The notes under the pieces were generated by a model. That model was not told the DNA's origin and did no database searches. It worked only from the letters and a program-made list of their open reading frames with translations. A stretch of 64,000 nt of DNA. Source: Chloranthus sessilifolius (lineage: Eukaryota; Streptophyta; Magnoliopsida; Chloranthales; Chloranthaceae). Every line of letters starts with the position of its first letter. Positions within the stretch are counted from its first letter, which is position 1. Location: the NCBI GenBank assembly GCA_021018995.1, contig CM037587.1, positions 91,261,251 to 91,325,250 on the forward strand, written 5' to 3'. Shown in pieces: positions 22,171 through 33,425 of this stretch. The translations under genes were made by a program, and so were the position numbers.

Positions 22171-23508
22171 CAATGAAGATGGGTGGAGCTGAAATCCATG
22201 CTATGAACTTTTCTGACTTGTGCTCATTCACAAAAGTCCCCTTGCCCCTAAAATTCAAAGTGTCAATCTTCGACAAATACAATAGCATGGGCAACCCCAT
22301 TGCACACCTCAAGTCCTACTGCAGGGACATGTGCCAATATGGAGGAGATGAGTGTCTACTCATAAAAGTCTTTAGAAGAGTCTCACTAGCCCGGTTTTAA
22401 GGTGGTTCACTTCGTTAGAACCTTCCATGATCAAAACATGGAAAGATCTGACCCACCTGTTCTAAGAACAGTATGTCTACAACATAGACATTAAACCCTA
22501 CAAGTCAGATCTAGCCCGGCTAAAGCAGAAGCCCGACAAAGCATTCAGCGACTACCTGGGGTGATGGAGGGCATTGGCAGCTCAGGTCAGGAATCGAATA
22601 CCTGATGATGAGCAAATCGAGATGATCTCAAAAAATATTCTATCAATCATCTTGGATTTCCTAGTTTACCAACAGCAGTCGAGTTTCACTGACTTGGTAA
22701 GAAATGCCAATCGATGTGAAGATGTCATAAGAGAAGGACGGTTAAATAAAGTCGTAAACAGCAGTGTTCAAAGGTTCACTGAACAGAGGAATGATAAAAG
22801 AACCGGGGCAGATGTACAAATGGTCATAAATATACGACCCAATACCAGCATAACTCTATTTCATCTTAAGGCAACACAGTAGCCCTAACCAGAAGTGAGT
22901 CGATGCAAAGAATCAGAAATGGACAAGGGGCACAGATAACCCCAAAACAGAGAAGGGCCCGTTTCGATCGAGTCTTTACACCTTTGGGCCAATCTTTGAA
23001 TATCTTGTTGCCCTTATTAATCGAGAAAGGTTTAGTTACTACACTTCAGTCGTGACCTCCGCTAAATCCGATCCCCAAAAATTACGACCCCAATACCCAT
23101 TGTAATTTCTATCAAGGATTGGGCCACCCAACTGATCGCTACTTTCCCTTGAAGCATGCGATACAAGACTTAATAGAGGCCGGCAAGATCATTCCTCCAG
23201 CACTTCCCCTAGCCAACCAGCATGCCAATATACATCAGGTGTCGTTACCATAACATCCACCAGGTAAAGCAGGCCCAAGGCCAACCATCAGCTAATAGAG
23301 GAGGATGATGAAGAATTTGACCCTTCAGAGTATATCCACACCCAAGAAGACTTTATAACACCAAGGCAGAGAGATCAAGAGGATAAAAGTATTGGAGTAA
23401 TTGAGCCCTTAAATTTTAAAAGTATTGGAGTAATTGAGCCCTTAAATTTGGCTGATTACTTTCTTAATCTCGCACCACCGACAGAACCCTTAGATTTAAG
23501 GGCATATT
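22171..23508 (+). pseudogene. Capsid and spacer part of C gag, up to D
   Basis: Tat-type capsid domain: LPLKFKVSIFDKYNSMGNPI with AHLKSYCRDMCQYGGDECLL (22245-22365), then a decayed middle and AAQVRNRIPDDEQIEMISKN, LVRNANRCEDVIREGRLN (22574-22750). The following NTHCNFYQGLGHPTDRYFPL with KHAIQDLIEAGKI (23090-23195) is the metal-binding-like C-x-F-x-G-x-G-H-x-T-D block of Tat gag. Stops near 22165, 22399 and 22560 interrupt it. A 33-bp direct duplication lies at 23385-23450. The frame is cut by element D at 23508. Confidence 0.88.
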
Positions 23509-25862
23509 TATAACATCCCCAAAATATAGGCGTTGAACAGTGACCTCGGGATGCATGCCCGATTGATCATAGGTTTAACCAAGTGATAGTCAACATGATG
23601 ACTATGGTTAAAGTAATCTTGATGTGAATGAACACGTATTTGTAGCACTAGAGCTAGTTTAGAGATCACATACACCTCTCTTGGGTGTATGTGCTTTACA
23701 CCAAAGCAAGAGGGGATAAAGAGTTAAACAGCTTACGAGAATTTATTTCTCTTTGTTTTGGGTTGGTGTAAAGAGTTAAGAAGAGAGAGAGAGAGAGTGT
23801 GTGTATAATAGAGTAAATGCTAGAGAGGTTGTGGGGATTTCACATTAAAGAAGGGCTTGAGCAATTACTCCGAATTCGACGCATAGAAGTTCATTGGAGT
23901 CGGAGCTAGGAACCCTAGCCTTTGAGCCAAACCATTCAATCAACCAAGGGTTGATTTGAGATGAGTTTTTACTGGATTTTAAATGAATGTGTTGTCGTGC
24001 ATTAGCTCTAGGATAGATTGGTTAAATGTTAAATTAGAAATATAGAAAAAGAATGGAAAATAGTAAGGAAGAAAGCTGGAAGAAATGCTCGCAAAGGGTT
24101 GGGTTTCTGACTAAATTGATTGATCGATTTGGAAAATCGATCAATCAATTTTGGCCTGGAAGTTAGCTGAACAAAAATGCCCGAAACCGATTGATCGACT
24201 TTAAATTGATCAATCGATTTTCAAAATTTTGATTAATCGTCTGAGCACTCCCAGTGGCTAGAAAATCATAGCTTAGGAAAACTGATTGATCAATTTGAGA
24301 AATCGATCAATTGATTTTAGAATTTTGATTAATCGATATAAGATCAATTAATCGATTTTGGAGATCGATCAATCGATTTTGACAGTTTCTATTGGCATTT
24401 GTTTTAAACTTTGAGGTTCTAGGAGGGTCTTGTACCTTCTTTTATGCATATTTCTTAATGTTTTGCTTATGCTATGGCGTACTGTAGGTTAAGCAAGTGA
24501 GTGCAAGCATGGGGAACCACGTTGGGCCTTAATGCTTGGAGATTCAAACAGCTGACGTAAGGAACGCCTTGAACATGTAATTTAAGAGCAAGAGCATGTA
24601 TACAGTGATATAAAAATGAGTACTTGTGCATATAAATGTGAATCTTAAGTGTGTATGTGTGTGAACACAAAGTAAAGTAAATAAGTATGTGACGTCCCCA
24701 GGGGATGTGAATATGATAAAGGCATCTGGCTGATGCATTGAGTTGGACATCCCAGGGATGTATGTGAACCTGTAAAGTAAAGTGAATGAGATTGATAAGG
24801 CGTAATCTACTAAAATTAGCACAATCACACAGTGAATAACTATATGTAGTGCACTATGATATTTAAGGTTTGGAGAATACCCCATCGACGTGGCGAGATA
24901 CCGACGACGACTCGGCAGGATATCCGTGACTGGTACAGCGGCCAATCCGTACACCAGTTGAACATCCCAGGGATGTAAGTATGAGATTATGAGACTTAAA
25001 TCTCGTCGCCTATGAGAAAGGGACCTGTGTAGTATTGAATGAATGAAAAAGGATATGAAAATGGTCTGATTAGATGACGATGGAGGGTATTCCATCAGGT
25101 GCGCGCCCGACTCTATAGTAAGTTGGAGAATATTTAAGTTATAATTTAAATCTTTAGGCTGAATCATTGTCTTCTATAAGAAAAGTTGAGAACAAATAAA
25201 ACAAGTAAAGAAACAGTAATATTTAGTGCATCTTTTCAGTCATTTAAACTGCTTTTCCAGTTAATTCATTGATACATCATGCTATTAAATATCATGGAAT
25301 ATATGTGAGGAATTAACTTATATGTTCATTCAGTTGTTTCCCTATTGAGCTAGGATGTAGCTCACCCTTTAGACTATATGTCACAGGTCCCGTGCTTGTG
25401 GCTGCTACTGCTTCTGGAGGCGTAGATCTGAAGGATTCAAATTACGTACCCGAGGAGGATTTGGAGCCCCCTCCTAAGGACTTCTTCTAGAGGACCCCTG
25501 CGTACTTTGATTGTTTTATTTTGAGAGAGTACTGTACGACTTGGTATGTCAAGCCATTTTTGAGAAAATGTAATTATACACTGACATATTCTTTTGGCGA
25601 ACCATCTGGGGTGACTTTATTTTATAATCGATGGTTTGGGCAGGTTCTTCTGCTCATATAGTGGCATGAGATTAGAACTATCTTTTGAGCTTTTACTATA
25701 ATATATCATTAATGCATGGAGATTTAGTTCGATTCAGTTCTTATGCTTTATTTTGCTTCGTGTTGCTTATTATACCAATATTTTATGCAAGATTATGAGG
25801 CACGGCCTTGAGGGTCGTGCTGATGGCACGGGTTTTGGGGTGCCAAAATATGGGCTATCACA
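23509..25862 (+). repeat. 5' LTR of D
   Basis: Begins TATAACATCCCCAAAATATA (the 3' copy has the canonical TGTAACATCC) and ends GGGCTATCACA. It contains the AATCGATT palindrome array at 24112-24385. Confidence 0.93.
24112..24385 (+). repeat. AATCGATT palindrome array in D 5' LTR
   Basis: The clearest unit has perfect 17-nt arms AATTGATTGATCGATTT (24114-24130) and AAATCGATCAATCAATT (24134-24150) around GGA. Further GATCAATCGATTTT and GATTAATCGA units follow up to 24385, several of them paired. Confidence 0.92.
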
Positions 25863-25863
25863 G

Positions 25864-25876
25864 TTGGTATCAAAGC
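25864..25876 (+). promoter_or_regulatory. Primer binding site of D (tRNA-iMet type)
   Basis: TTGGTATCAAAGC right after the LTR resembles the common plant primer site TGGTATCAGAGC, complementary to initiator tRNA-Met, with one change. Confidence 0.8.
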
Positions 25877-25965
25877 AATTTCTTTTAGAAATTTTGACAA
25901 TTCTTATTTTTGTCAGAGCATAGGGACTTCTGCTAATGAAACTTTGGTTTCATGTGCAGACGGTT

Positions 25966-27360
25966 ATGTCTTCTAGAGGAAGAGGCCAACCCAGGGGCGA
26001 TCACGATAGAAACTTAAGTAGTAGAAATGATTACATCTCGGCTACGAATAAAGTGCCAATGGAAAGCAGAGGGGCTTCAAGAAGTAGTGGCTAAGAGAGC
26101 CAAGATCAGGAAGAGAGCCGAGAAAGAGACCGTCAGGATAGAGATCAAAGGGAACAGGAAAGAACAACAGAGAGAAATGAGGAGAGAGAAGAGCATTAGC
26201 GGATCATGCATACCATGAAAACCATGGTAGCCGCCATGACTCAACAAGCAGCATCCTTGGCAACTCACAATACCACAGAGTAGCATCAGCCACCTACACC
26301 TCCAGTAGGTCCTATGCAGCCTGTGCCCTCAGCATTTATGGAGTTTAGGAGGATGCATCCTCCTAACTTTTCAGGACAAGCTGAGTCAATAGCTGCGGAG
26401 AATTGGCTAAGTGAAATAGAGAAAGTGTTTAGCGTGCTCACATGCACAGAGGATGAGGGCGTCAGCTGGGCAAGTTAAATGCTTGATGGGGAGGCAGGCC
26501 CTTGGTGGAAGTCCGTTTCTAAGACTAGGGCCCAAGAGACGCCAGGATTTCCCTGGACGTGGGAGGAATGTGTGGAAGAATTTAACAAACAATACTTCCC
26601 TGAAGTTGTGCGAAATCATATGGAAGTAAAAATTTTACAGCTTGAACAGGGGAGAATGTCAGTTAGAGAATATGGGGTTGAGTTTTTGCGGCTTGCTCGC
26701 TTTGCTCCTGATTTTATAGTCACGGATCTGATGAAAGAAAAATGATTACAACATGGCTTGAGGCCGGACATCAGGGGAAAGGTAGCAGCATTTGAGTTGA
26801 AGACCTATGGAGAGGTCATGAGCAAAGCCTTAGTGATTGAGGAGGATAATGAAGATAGGTATCAGAGAAGGGATCAGTCAAGCAGGGGAAGAATGGATCA
26901 GAATAGAGCTGGGAACTACGAGCCAATAAATAAAAAACTAAGATTTGTAGCGCCTATTTAGAGGCAATCATTCCAAACAGGGTATGTGAGACCGACGCAG
27001 CAGACAAACTATCAAAGATTATCAGTGCTTGCGTCGGGGAGGCCGATAAGATATGAGAGCCCTGCTACCACCACAGGAGCAGCAGTCACACAGGGTTTCT
27101 CTTGAGCAGCATCCACTACAGTGGAGACTTATACCAAGTGTGGCAAGTCCCACAAAATGGCAAATTGCAGAAGGGGTACTCGGGGTTGCTATAAATGTGG
27201 AAAGGTGGGCGACATCATCTGAGATTGCCCTGAGACAGCTAAGGAGAGGATGGCTTCTGTTTCAATGCCACGACCTATACAAGCGAGGAAGCCGATCGTA
27301 AAGGGAAGAGCCTACACAGCTACGGCTTAGGAACCACACAATACCACCGACGTGATCCAA
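25966..27360 (+). pseudogene. gag of D
   Basis: Begins at ATG 25966 with MSSRGRGQPRGDHDRN. The capsid domain is FMEFRRMHPPNFSGQAE, WLSEIEKVF, MLDGEAGPWWKSVS, FPWTWEECVEEFNKQYFPE, EVKILQLEQGRMSVREYGVE (26335-26700). Behind it is a C-terminal basic linker and two zinc-knuckle-like segments, CGKSHKMANC and CYKCGKVGDIIxDCPE (27150-27235). In the second the usual histidine is an aspartate and an arginine codon is TGA. Stops lie near 26097, 26281, 26476, 26743, 26959 and 27104. The protein packages the element RNA. Confidence 0.9.
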
Positions 27361-27499
27361 GGTGAGATTTCTTTTAAATAAAGAATTTTTGTTCCTAAAA
27401 GTTTTAGATAGAAAAGGTGCATTCATGTAAGAAGTAGAATAGATTGATTCTCTTTCATAAATTTTGATATATATAGGGTGTTATGTATATGTAAATATA

Positions 27500-27905
27500 T
27501 GATATAGGTACCTTACAATTATACGAAAGGGGAAGTGATGTAGCTTATGAGACTAGAGTGTTGGTGGACCTGAGGTCTACCCACTCATTTACTATTCCCC
27601 GTTTCGCAAAGAAGATGAAGGTCAACCCAGAGATGTTGGATTTCATCTTAGCGGTATCGATTCCGACGGGGAAATCGATCGATACAGAAAGGGTTTGTAA
27701 ATCAACGATAGTGACCATCAGGGATGGAGATGGCATTGAACTACCGAAGAATTTGATTTTGTTAGACATGCAAGGATTCAACATGATCCTTGGCATGGAT
27801 TGGTTGTCACAGCACTGCGTGATGGTAGATTATAAGAACAAGGTTGTCGTCTTCCGACCAAATACGAGGAGATCATTCTGATTCCGAGGAGAGAGATCAA
27901 TGTTT
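27500..27905 (+). pseudogene. Aspartic protease of D
   Basis: Retropepsin-like domain that should cut the polyprotein. The active-site loop reads VLVDLRSTHSFTIPRFAKK (about 27555-27615): the usual D-S/T-G has become D-L-R, so the site is destroyed. Downstream FNMILGMDWLSQHCVMVDYKNKVVVF (27775-27855) is the conserved flap-side block of Tekay proteases. A TGA at 27879-27881 ends this open stretch. Confidence 0.88.
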
Positions 27906-28700
27906 ATGCCACTTATCTCTGCAGTCAGGGCCGAGCATTTAATCAGAAAAGGGTGCAGTGGTTATTTAGCATTCTTAAAGGAAGATAAGGAAGGGAAGAA
28001 CATCACCTCAGAGATAGCAGTTGTACGAGAATTTGAATATGTATTTCCGAAGGAATTACCAGGATTACCTCCAGATAGAGAGGGGGAGTTTGCTATTGAC
28101 TTGGCACCTGAAATGGAGCTTGTTTTAAAAGCACTATATATGATGGCTCCCGCTGAGTTGAAGGAATTGAAGGTGCAGTTACAAGAACTGATGGATAAGG
28201 GGTTTGTGAGATCGAGCGTGTCTCCATGGGGAGCACCGATCTTGTTCATAAAGAAGAAGGATGGGTCAATGCGATTGTGCATAGACTATCACCAATTAAA
28301 CAAACTAACCATCAAGAATCGATATTTGTTGCCTAGAATTGATGACTTATTTGATCAGCTACAAGGAGTAAGGTACTTTTCTAAGATCGATCTGAGATCT
28401 GGATACCACCAGCTGAGAGTCAAGGCAGAGGACATCCAGAAGACAGCATTCAGGACACGGTACGGACACTATGAGTTTTTAGTGATGCCGTTTGGCTTGA
28501 CAAATGCACCGCATCATTTATGGATTTGATGAATAGGGTGTTTAAACCACACCTGGACTCTTGCGTCGTAGTATTTATTAACGACATCCTAATATATTCT
28601 AAATCAAAGGAGCATGAAGAACACTTGAGAGTTGCTCTCTACGTGAACACCAATTATATGCCAAACTCAGTAAGTGTGAGTTTTGGTTAGAAGAAGTTAG
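27906..28700 (+). pseudogene. Reverse transcriptase of D
   Basis: Chromovirus-type [95 protein letters not shown] one-base deletion after 28510 shifts the frame. The catalytic box then reads FIND (28574-28585) where FIDD is expected, so a metal-binding aspartate is lost. A second shift lies near 28640. Confidence 0.93.
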
Positions 28701-29505
28701 CTTTTTGGGATATGTGGTCTCAAAGAAAGGTGTTACAGTAGACCTGGCAAAGATTGAAGCAATGGTAAATTGGGAACAACCAAAGACGGTTTCCGACGTT
28801 CGTAGTTTCCTTGGTCTAGCTAGCTACTATCGACGTTTTGTAGAGAGATTTTCTAAAATATCGGAACCTCTTACTAGACTTGTAAGGAAGGATGCAAGAT
28901 TTGAGTGGAGTGAAGCGAGTGAAAAGAGTTTTCAAGAACTTAAGACGAGACTCACTTCAGCTCTAGTGTTAGCAATTCCTTCAGGCAGTGAAGGATTCAC
29001 AATATACAGTGATGCTTCGCATAATAGTTTGGGCTGCGTGATCAACTAACAGAAGAAGGTGATAGCTTACAGGTCAAGACAGTTGAAAGAGCATGGGAAG
29101 AACTAACCGACACATGACCTAGAATTAGCAGCGGTCATATTTGCGTTGAAGATTTAGAGACACTATTTGTACAGTGAGACCTTTGCAATCTTCACCGACC
29201 ATAAGAGCCTCAGGTACCTGTTTACATAAAAATAGTTGAATATGAGGCAGTGCAGATGGATGGAGTTTCTCAAGGACTATGATTGCTCCATACAATATCA
29301 TCCAGGCAAGGCTAATGTGGTAGTCGATGCCTTGAGTCAGAAGGGATCAGCTCAGTTAGCTAATCTGATTATGGGGATGCACAGATGGAAACTATTTGAA
29401 GATTTGTCATTATATAATGCAAATATTGAGGTGTTAGCTACAGGAGCCTTTTTAGCTAACATATCAGTGAGACCTATAATCTTTGAGCATATCCACGAGC
29501 TATAG
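28701..29505 (+). pseudogene. RNase H of D
   Basis: [57 protein letters not shown], then DLELAAVIFALKI, FAIFTDHKSLRYLFT and [20 protein letters not shown]. The acidic residues D (YSDAS), E (LELAA) and D (FTDHKS) are visible. Stops interrupt at 29047-29049, near 29103, 29157 and 29227. Confidence 0.9.
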
Positions 29506-30660
29506 ATGAGAGACCCAGAGTTAACCAGGATTCGTCAAGATGTGATGAAAGGCATCAAACCAGAGTTTTCAGTAAAAGAAGATAGTTCCTTAGTATTCAA
29601 GGATTGTCTTTGTATTCCAGATGCTGTCGATCTGCAACAAACTATCCTTGATGAAGCTCACAAGTCAAAATTTGCTATCCACCCCGGTAGCACTAAAATG
29701 TATCAAGACTTGAGGAAGAATTACTGGTGGAGAGGTTTGAAGCAAGACGTGGCCAAGTACGTGTCACGGTGTTTGAGGTGTCAGCAGGTGAAGGTCAAAC
29801 ATAGACATCCTGTTGGGTTATTATAGCCTCTACCCATACCAGAGTGAAAATGGGAGTCAATCTCCATGGACTTTATTATTGGACTATCGCGTACAGCAAA
29901 GAGATATAATGTCATTTGGGTAGTAGTGGACCGCCTAACCAAGTCAGCACACTTTTTGCCTTATAACATGATGTACACAACAGGAAGACTCGCAGAGTTG
30001 TATATGATGGAGATCATACGTCTGCATGGGATTCCTAGTAGCATTGTCTTTGATCGTGACCAATTATACACTTCAAAGTTTTTGAAAGAAGTTTCAAGAA
30101 GGCATGGGTACGCGATTGGATTTCACTTCGGCTTTTCATTCGCAAACCGATGGGCAAACAGAGCGGGTAAATCAAGTGATAGAAGACATGTTCAGAGTGT
30201 GTATGCTTGAACTACAAGAATCATGGGATCAACACGTACCATTGATCGAATTTGCATATAACAATAGCTTCCAAATGAGCATTGGGATGACACCTTTTGA
30301 ACTTCTTTATGGAAGGTGACGTAGATCGCCTATCAATTGGAAAGAAATCGGTGAAAAGTTTATATTAAAACCAGAGTTGCTTGAAGATAACACCATGGTC
30401 ATTCGTATGATCAGAGAGAGACTTAAGTCGGCTCAGAGCAGACAGAAAAGCTACGCCGATATCAAGAGAACGAGTGTAGACTATACCGTTAGTGAGCATG
30501 TGTTTTTGAAAGTATCGCCTATGAAAGGCGTTATGAGATTTGGAAAGAGAGGCATGTTGAGTCCCCGTTACCTTGGACCCTTTGAGGTTTTGGGTCGTGT
30601 AGGCAAGGTGGCATCTCGCATTGGATTACCACCATGATTCGATCGGGTACACAACATTTT
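29506..30660 (+). pseudogene. Integrase of D
   Basis: Zinc-binding part HPGSTKMYQDLRKNYWWRGL with RCLRCQQVK (29680-29800), then the catalytic core: MDFIIGLSRTAKRYNVIWVV, VVDRLTKSAHFLPY, FDRDQLYTSKFLKEV (the motif normally reads S-D-R-D), and HSQTDGQTERVNQVIEDM after a frameshift near 30100. The C-terminal part contains NNSFQMSIGMTPFELLYGR and SPRYLGPFEVLGRVGKVASRI. Stops are at 29824-29826, near 29846 and at 30318. Confidence 0.92.
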
Positions 30661-30911
30661 CCACATATCTATGCTCAGAAAATATGTGAATGACCCATCC
30701 CATGTCTTGGGAGGTCAACCTTTGGAAATGCATGAAGATATGAGTATGATAAAGGAACCGGCGGAGATCTTGGATAGAAAGGAGCAAGTGTTGTGCATGA
30801 AAGTGATTCCTTTAGTGCTTGTTCGATAGAAGAATCATCCGGCCGAGGAAGCTATGTGGGAACAAGAGGCGGATGTGAGAGAGCAATACCCAGATTTGCA
30901 AACCGAGAATT
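30661..30911 (+). pseudogene. Chromodomain at the end of D pol
   Basis: After FHISMLRKYVNDPSHVLG comes EPAEILDRKEQVLCMKVIPL then NHPAEEAMWEQEADVREQYP. This is the chromodomain of Tekay/Del chromoviruses, thought to steer integration to particular chromatin. A TAG replaces the usual tryptophan in the strand before NHPAEEA (about 30829). The frame ends at TGA near 30911. Confidence 0.88.
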
Positions 30912-31189
30912 GAGAGGCAAATTATATCTTCACATGTATGTTTTTGAATTTGAACCGTTAATGTAATCAAGAGTTGAACGAATGTGTCAACCTATGTAAC
31001 GAATAAATGGAACAAATGTGAGTTCTAAATGCACTATAGTGTGAACCAAATGTATGGCTTAATGATGATCGTATCATAGAAATAATGATCAATGTATGCT
31101 CCACAAGGCCAAAAGCACACTGACAAGAAAACATAAGAAAGAAAAGGGAAATGGCAAGTAGAAAATTTTTTGAATTTGCTGTCAAAACC
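30912..31189 (+). other. Spacer between chromodomain and internal promoter block of D
   Basis: AT-rich noncoding spacer; no gene or repeat recognised. Confidence 0.6.
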
Positions 31190-31372
31190 AATTAATCGAT
31201 TAATCGATTTTGGAAATCGATCAATCGATTTCGTTCGATTGAACGACTGGCACACGCCAGTGAGATGACAAACCTGGAAAATTAATAGCCATGAATTTCG
31301 ATTAATCGAGTTAAATTCAATTAATTGATTTTGGGAAATCGATCAATCGATTTTTGCCTATATATAACAGTT
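31190..31372 (+). promoter_or_regulatory. Internal promoter-like block of D: AATCGATT palindromes and TATA box
   Basis: Arms AATCGATTAATCGATTT (31194-31210) and AAATCGATCAATCGATT (31214-31230) around TGG pair at 16 of 17 positions, the same geometry as in the LTR (17-nt arms, 3-nt loop). Another set lies at 31300-31353. Directly after it, GCCTATATATAACAG (31358-31372) is a TATA box about 250 bp before the ATG of the extra gene. The leader contains AACCCTAG words usual in plant 5' leaders. Confidence 0.75.
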
Positions 31373-31613
31373 TTGGGATTTTTTCTTCCCATTCGAATTT
31401 TAGTTTGCATTTTCTTTTGGGCGCCATTTATTCTTCCTCATTTAGCTCTCATACCAGCTAGGATATGAAGCTTTTGCGAATTGATTTTGGATCAAAACCC
31501 TAGCCTTTCGGATCGAACGCTCACGATAAACCCTAGTTCTTCATTTTTCCTTTTTCCTTTCAATTGAGTTATCACAACCCTAGATTTTTTAGCTTTCTTA
31601 CTTTTAGGCCATA

Positions 31614-33060
31614 ATGCCACCTAAAACTAGGTTAGCTTCTAAGCAATCTACCTCCAAACTACCGATTCGGCATAAGAACGTCGCGCCACCACCTCCTAGA
31701 CCTTCACCATCATCATCACCATCCGGATTAGATTCTTCTTATTTGACGGACGCATCATCACGCAAAGCGTTGCCACCACCCCCACCACCTAGAAATTTGC
31801 TCCAACCAAATGAATAGTGGGCAGCAAAAAGAATTTGAAAATGAGTATATTATCGACCAGGCATTATTTATCGATACCGATGTCGAGGGTGAAACCCAAT
31901 GGGCTCGACAATACCTTCTTAAAGCGGGTCTCCGTAATCTTTTGAAACCTTTGCACTAGTATTTTTATCCTCGACTCGTGAGGTTATTTTATCAAAACCT
32001 AAAGACGGGTCGAGTGGACAACACCGTCACGATCGAGATTGATGGTCGTCACTACCTGTTCACCTGATGCCATGTCCATGAATCCTTAGAGTGTTATCTC
32101 AACCATGTACCCGAGACTACCCTTTTCCCACCATTCAATGAGGACATTGCTTTTGAAGAAATTATGACTGAACTAACGAGGGGAAACAAGTGATCCGACA
32201 AATCCATACGAAGGGTAGACTTACCTCCTTACATGTGGATGTTAAATTCAATAATCAAGTGTAATCTATACCCCTTGCGTCACGACACAAAGTGGGTAGA
32301 GTTGGTCCAACAGGTCCTATACGCGACATACTGCGGTCGTTGGTTCGACGCTACCAAATTGGTCATTGAGGGGATGATTTATATAAAGGGAAAGATGATG
32401 AAGGGGCCTTTGAGACCCAAGGAGCGTATGCCTTAAGCTTGACTTATGTCTAGTATGTTGGAATGCTACTCTAACACCCCAGAGTATGCTATTTCACCTG
32501 TCGAGAGGAAGGCCACCGACCACGTGAAGCATTACTCCATCGCTTCGTGGGGTTGTAGCTATCGGATGTTGAAGAAAGCTCTACCAGTTGAGGGGCCAGC
32601 ACCTGCCCAGGCTAGCGTTGTACCACCACCACAGCAGGACTCACCAGCAGAGGGGGAGCAACCTGTCTTGCCTCCACAGGACCACGCCGAGGGAGAGCAG
32701 CCTCATGACCCAGTACTACCCGAGGAGCATCAGTTAGTGTCATCTACTGGTCCTTCACAGTCCACACCTACAGCTCCAATCCGCTCACATCGCAGGCGGG
32801 CATCCTAGGCCCCCGTGATGAGTACCATTGACGACATTTTCGCCCTCATGGCGGAGAACAATCGTCAGATGCTGGAGCACCAGCAGCGTATGGAGGCGAC
32901 CAGCACTGGCATGGACCATAGACTGGACTTCCACGAGGCGTTGCTCTACCAAATGATGCAGTTCATGTATCCCACTGATTACTAGCAACGCATCGCAGCA
33001 GCGCAGACATGGACTCCTGGTGCATTGGGTTTCGGTACCCACGAGTAGGACGCCGCGGAC
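31614..33060 (+). pseudogene. Extra gene of D: 'putative plant transposon protein'-like
   Basis: Opens at ATG 31614 with a basic, P/S-rich start (KTRLASKQSTSKLPIRHKNV). After a frame change comes the core: FENEYIIDQALFIDTDVEGE, GLRNLLKPLH, YPRLVRLFYQNLKTGRVDN, TVTIEIDGRHYLFT (31830-32065), then LPPYMWMLNSIIKCNLYPLR, VQQVLYATYCGRWFDATKLV (32221-32360). The tail is a P/Q/E-rich linker and a helical end (DDIFALMAENNRQMLEHQQR, 32830-32890). YPRLVRLFYQN plus the IDG block parallels YPGLVRLFYKN and VDG in E's second gene (44790-44880). Function unknown; family assignment from memory. Stops at 31817, 31957, 32065, 32191 and 32434 show decay. Confidence 0.72.
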
Positions 33061-33425
33061 CAGCCTGGGGATGGGACTGTTTGATCATTGCTTGTGACAT
33101 TTCTTTTTGGATTGAAGTTACTTTTGGGGTTGTATTTATTTCCAAATATCATGTATGGAACTATCTGGCATGGATGCCAATGCCTTTGGAATTGTAATTA
33201 TTTTGGGGTGGGAAACTGCTATATGGAATGCAGGTCTGTTCTCAATTAGTACATTGTTTTGACTTGTGCGTGATTACTCCAACTTGTTTTAAATGTGATT
33301 CGTCTTCATGCAGGATGTGTGGTATTTGCTTTTAAATGAAACCACGTCTGTCAATGTGTGCGGGTATTCCGCAGGGAAGCCTTTGGGTACATTTTCAAGG
33401 ACGAAAATTCCCAAGGTAGGGAGAA
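33061..33425 (+). other. 3' noncoding end of D with polypurine tract
   Basis: No gene. The last bases before the LTR, AAGGTAGGGAGAA (33413-33425), form the polypurine tract. Confidence 0.7.

Noticed and set aside
24544-25167. 207-codon minus-strand frame in the D 5' LTR
   Set aside because: It lies within the LTR, the 3' LTR counterpart is broken into separate frames, and no domain is recognisable.
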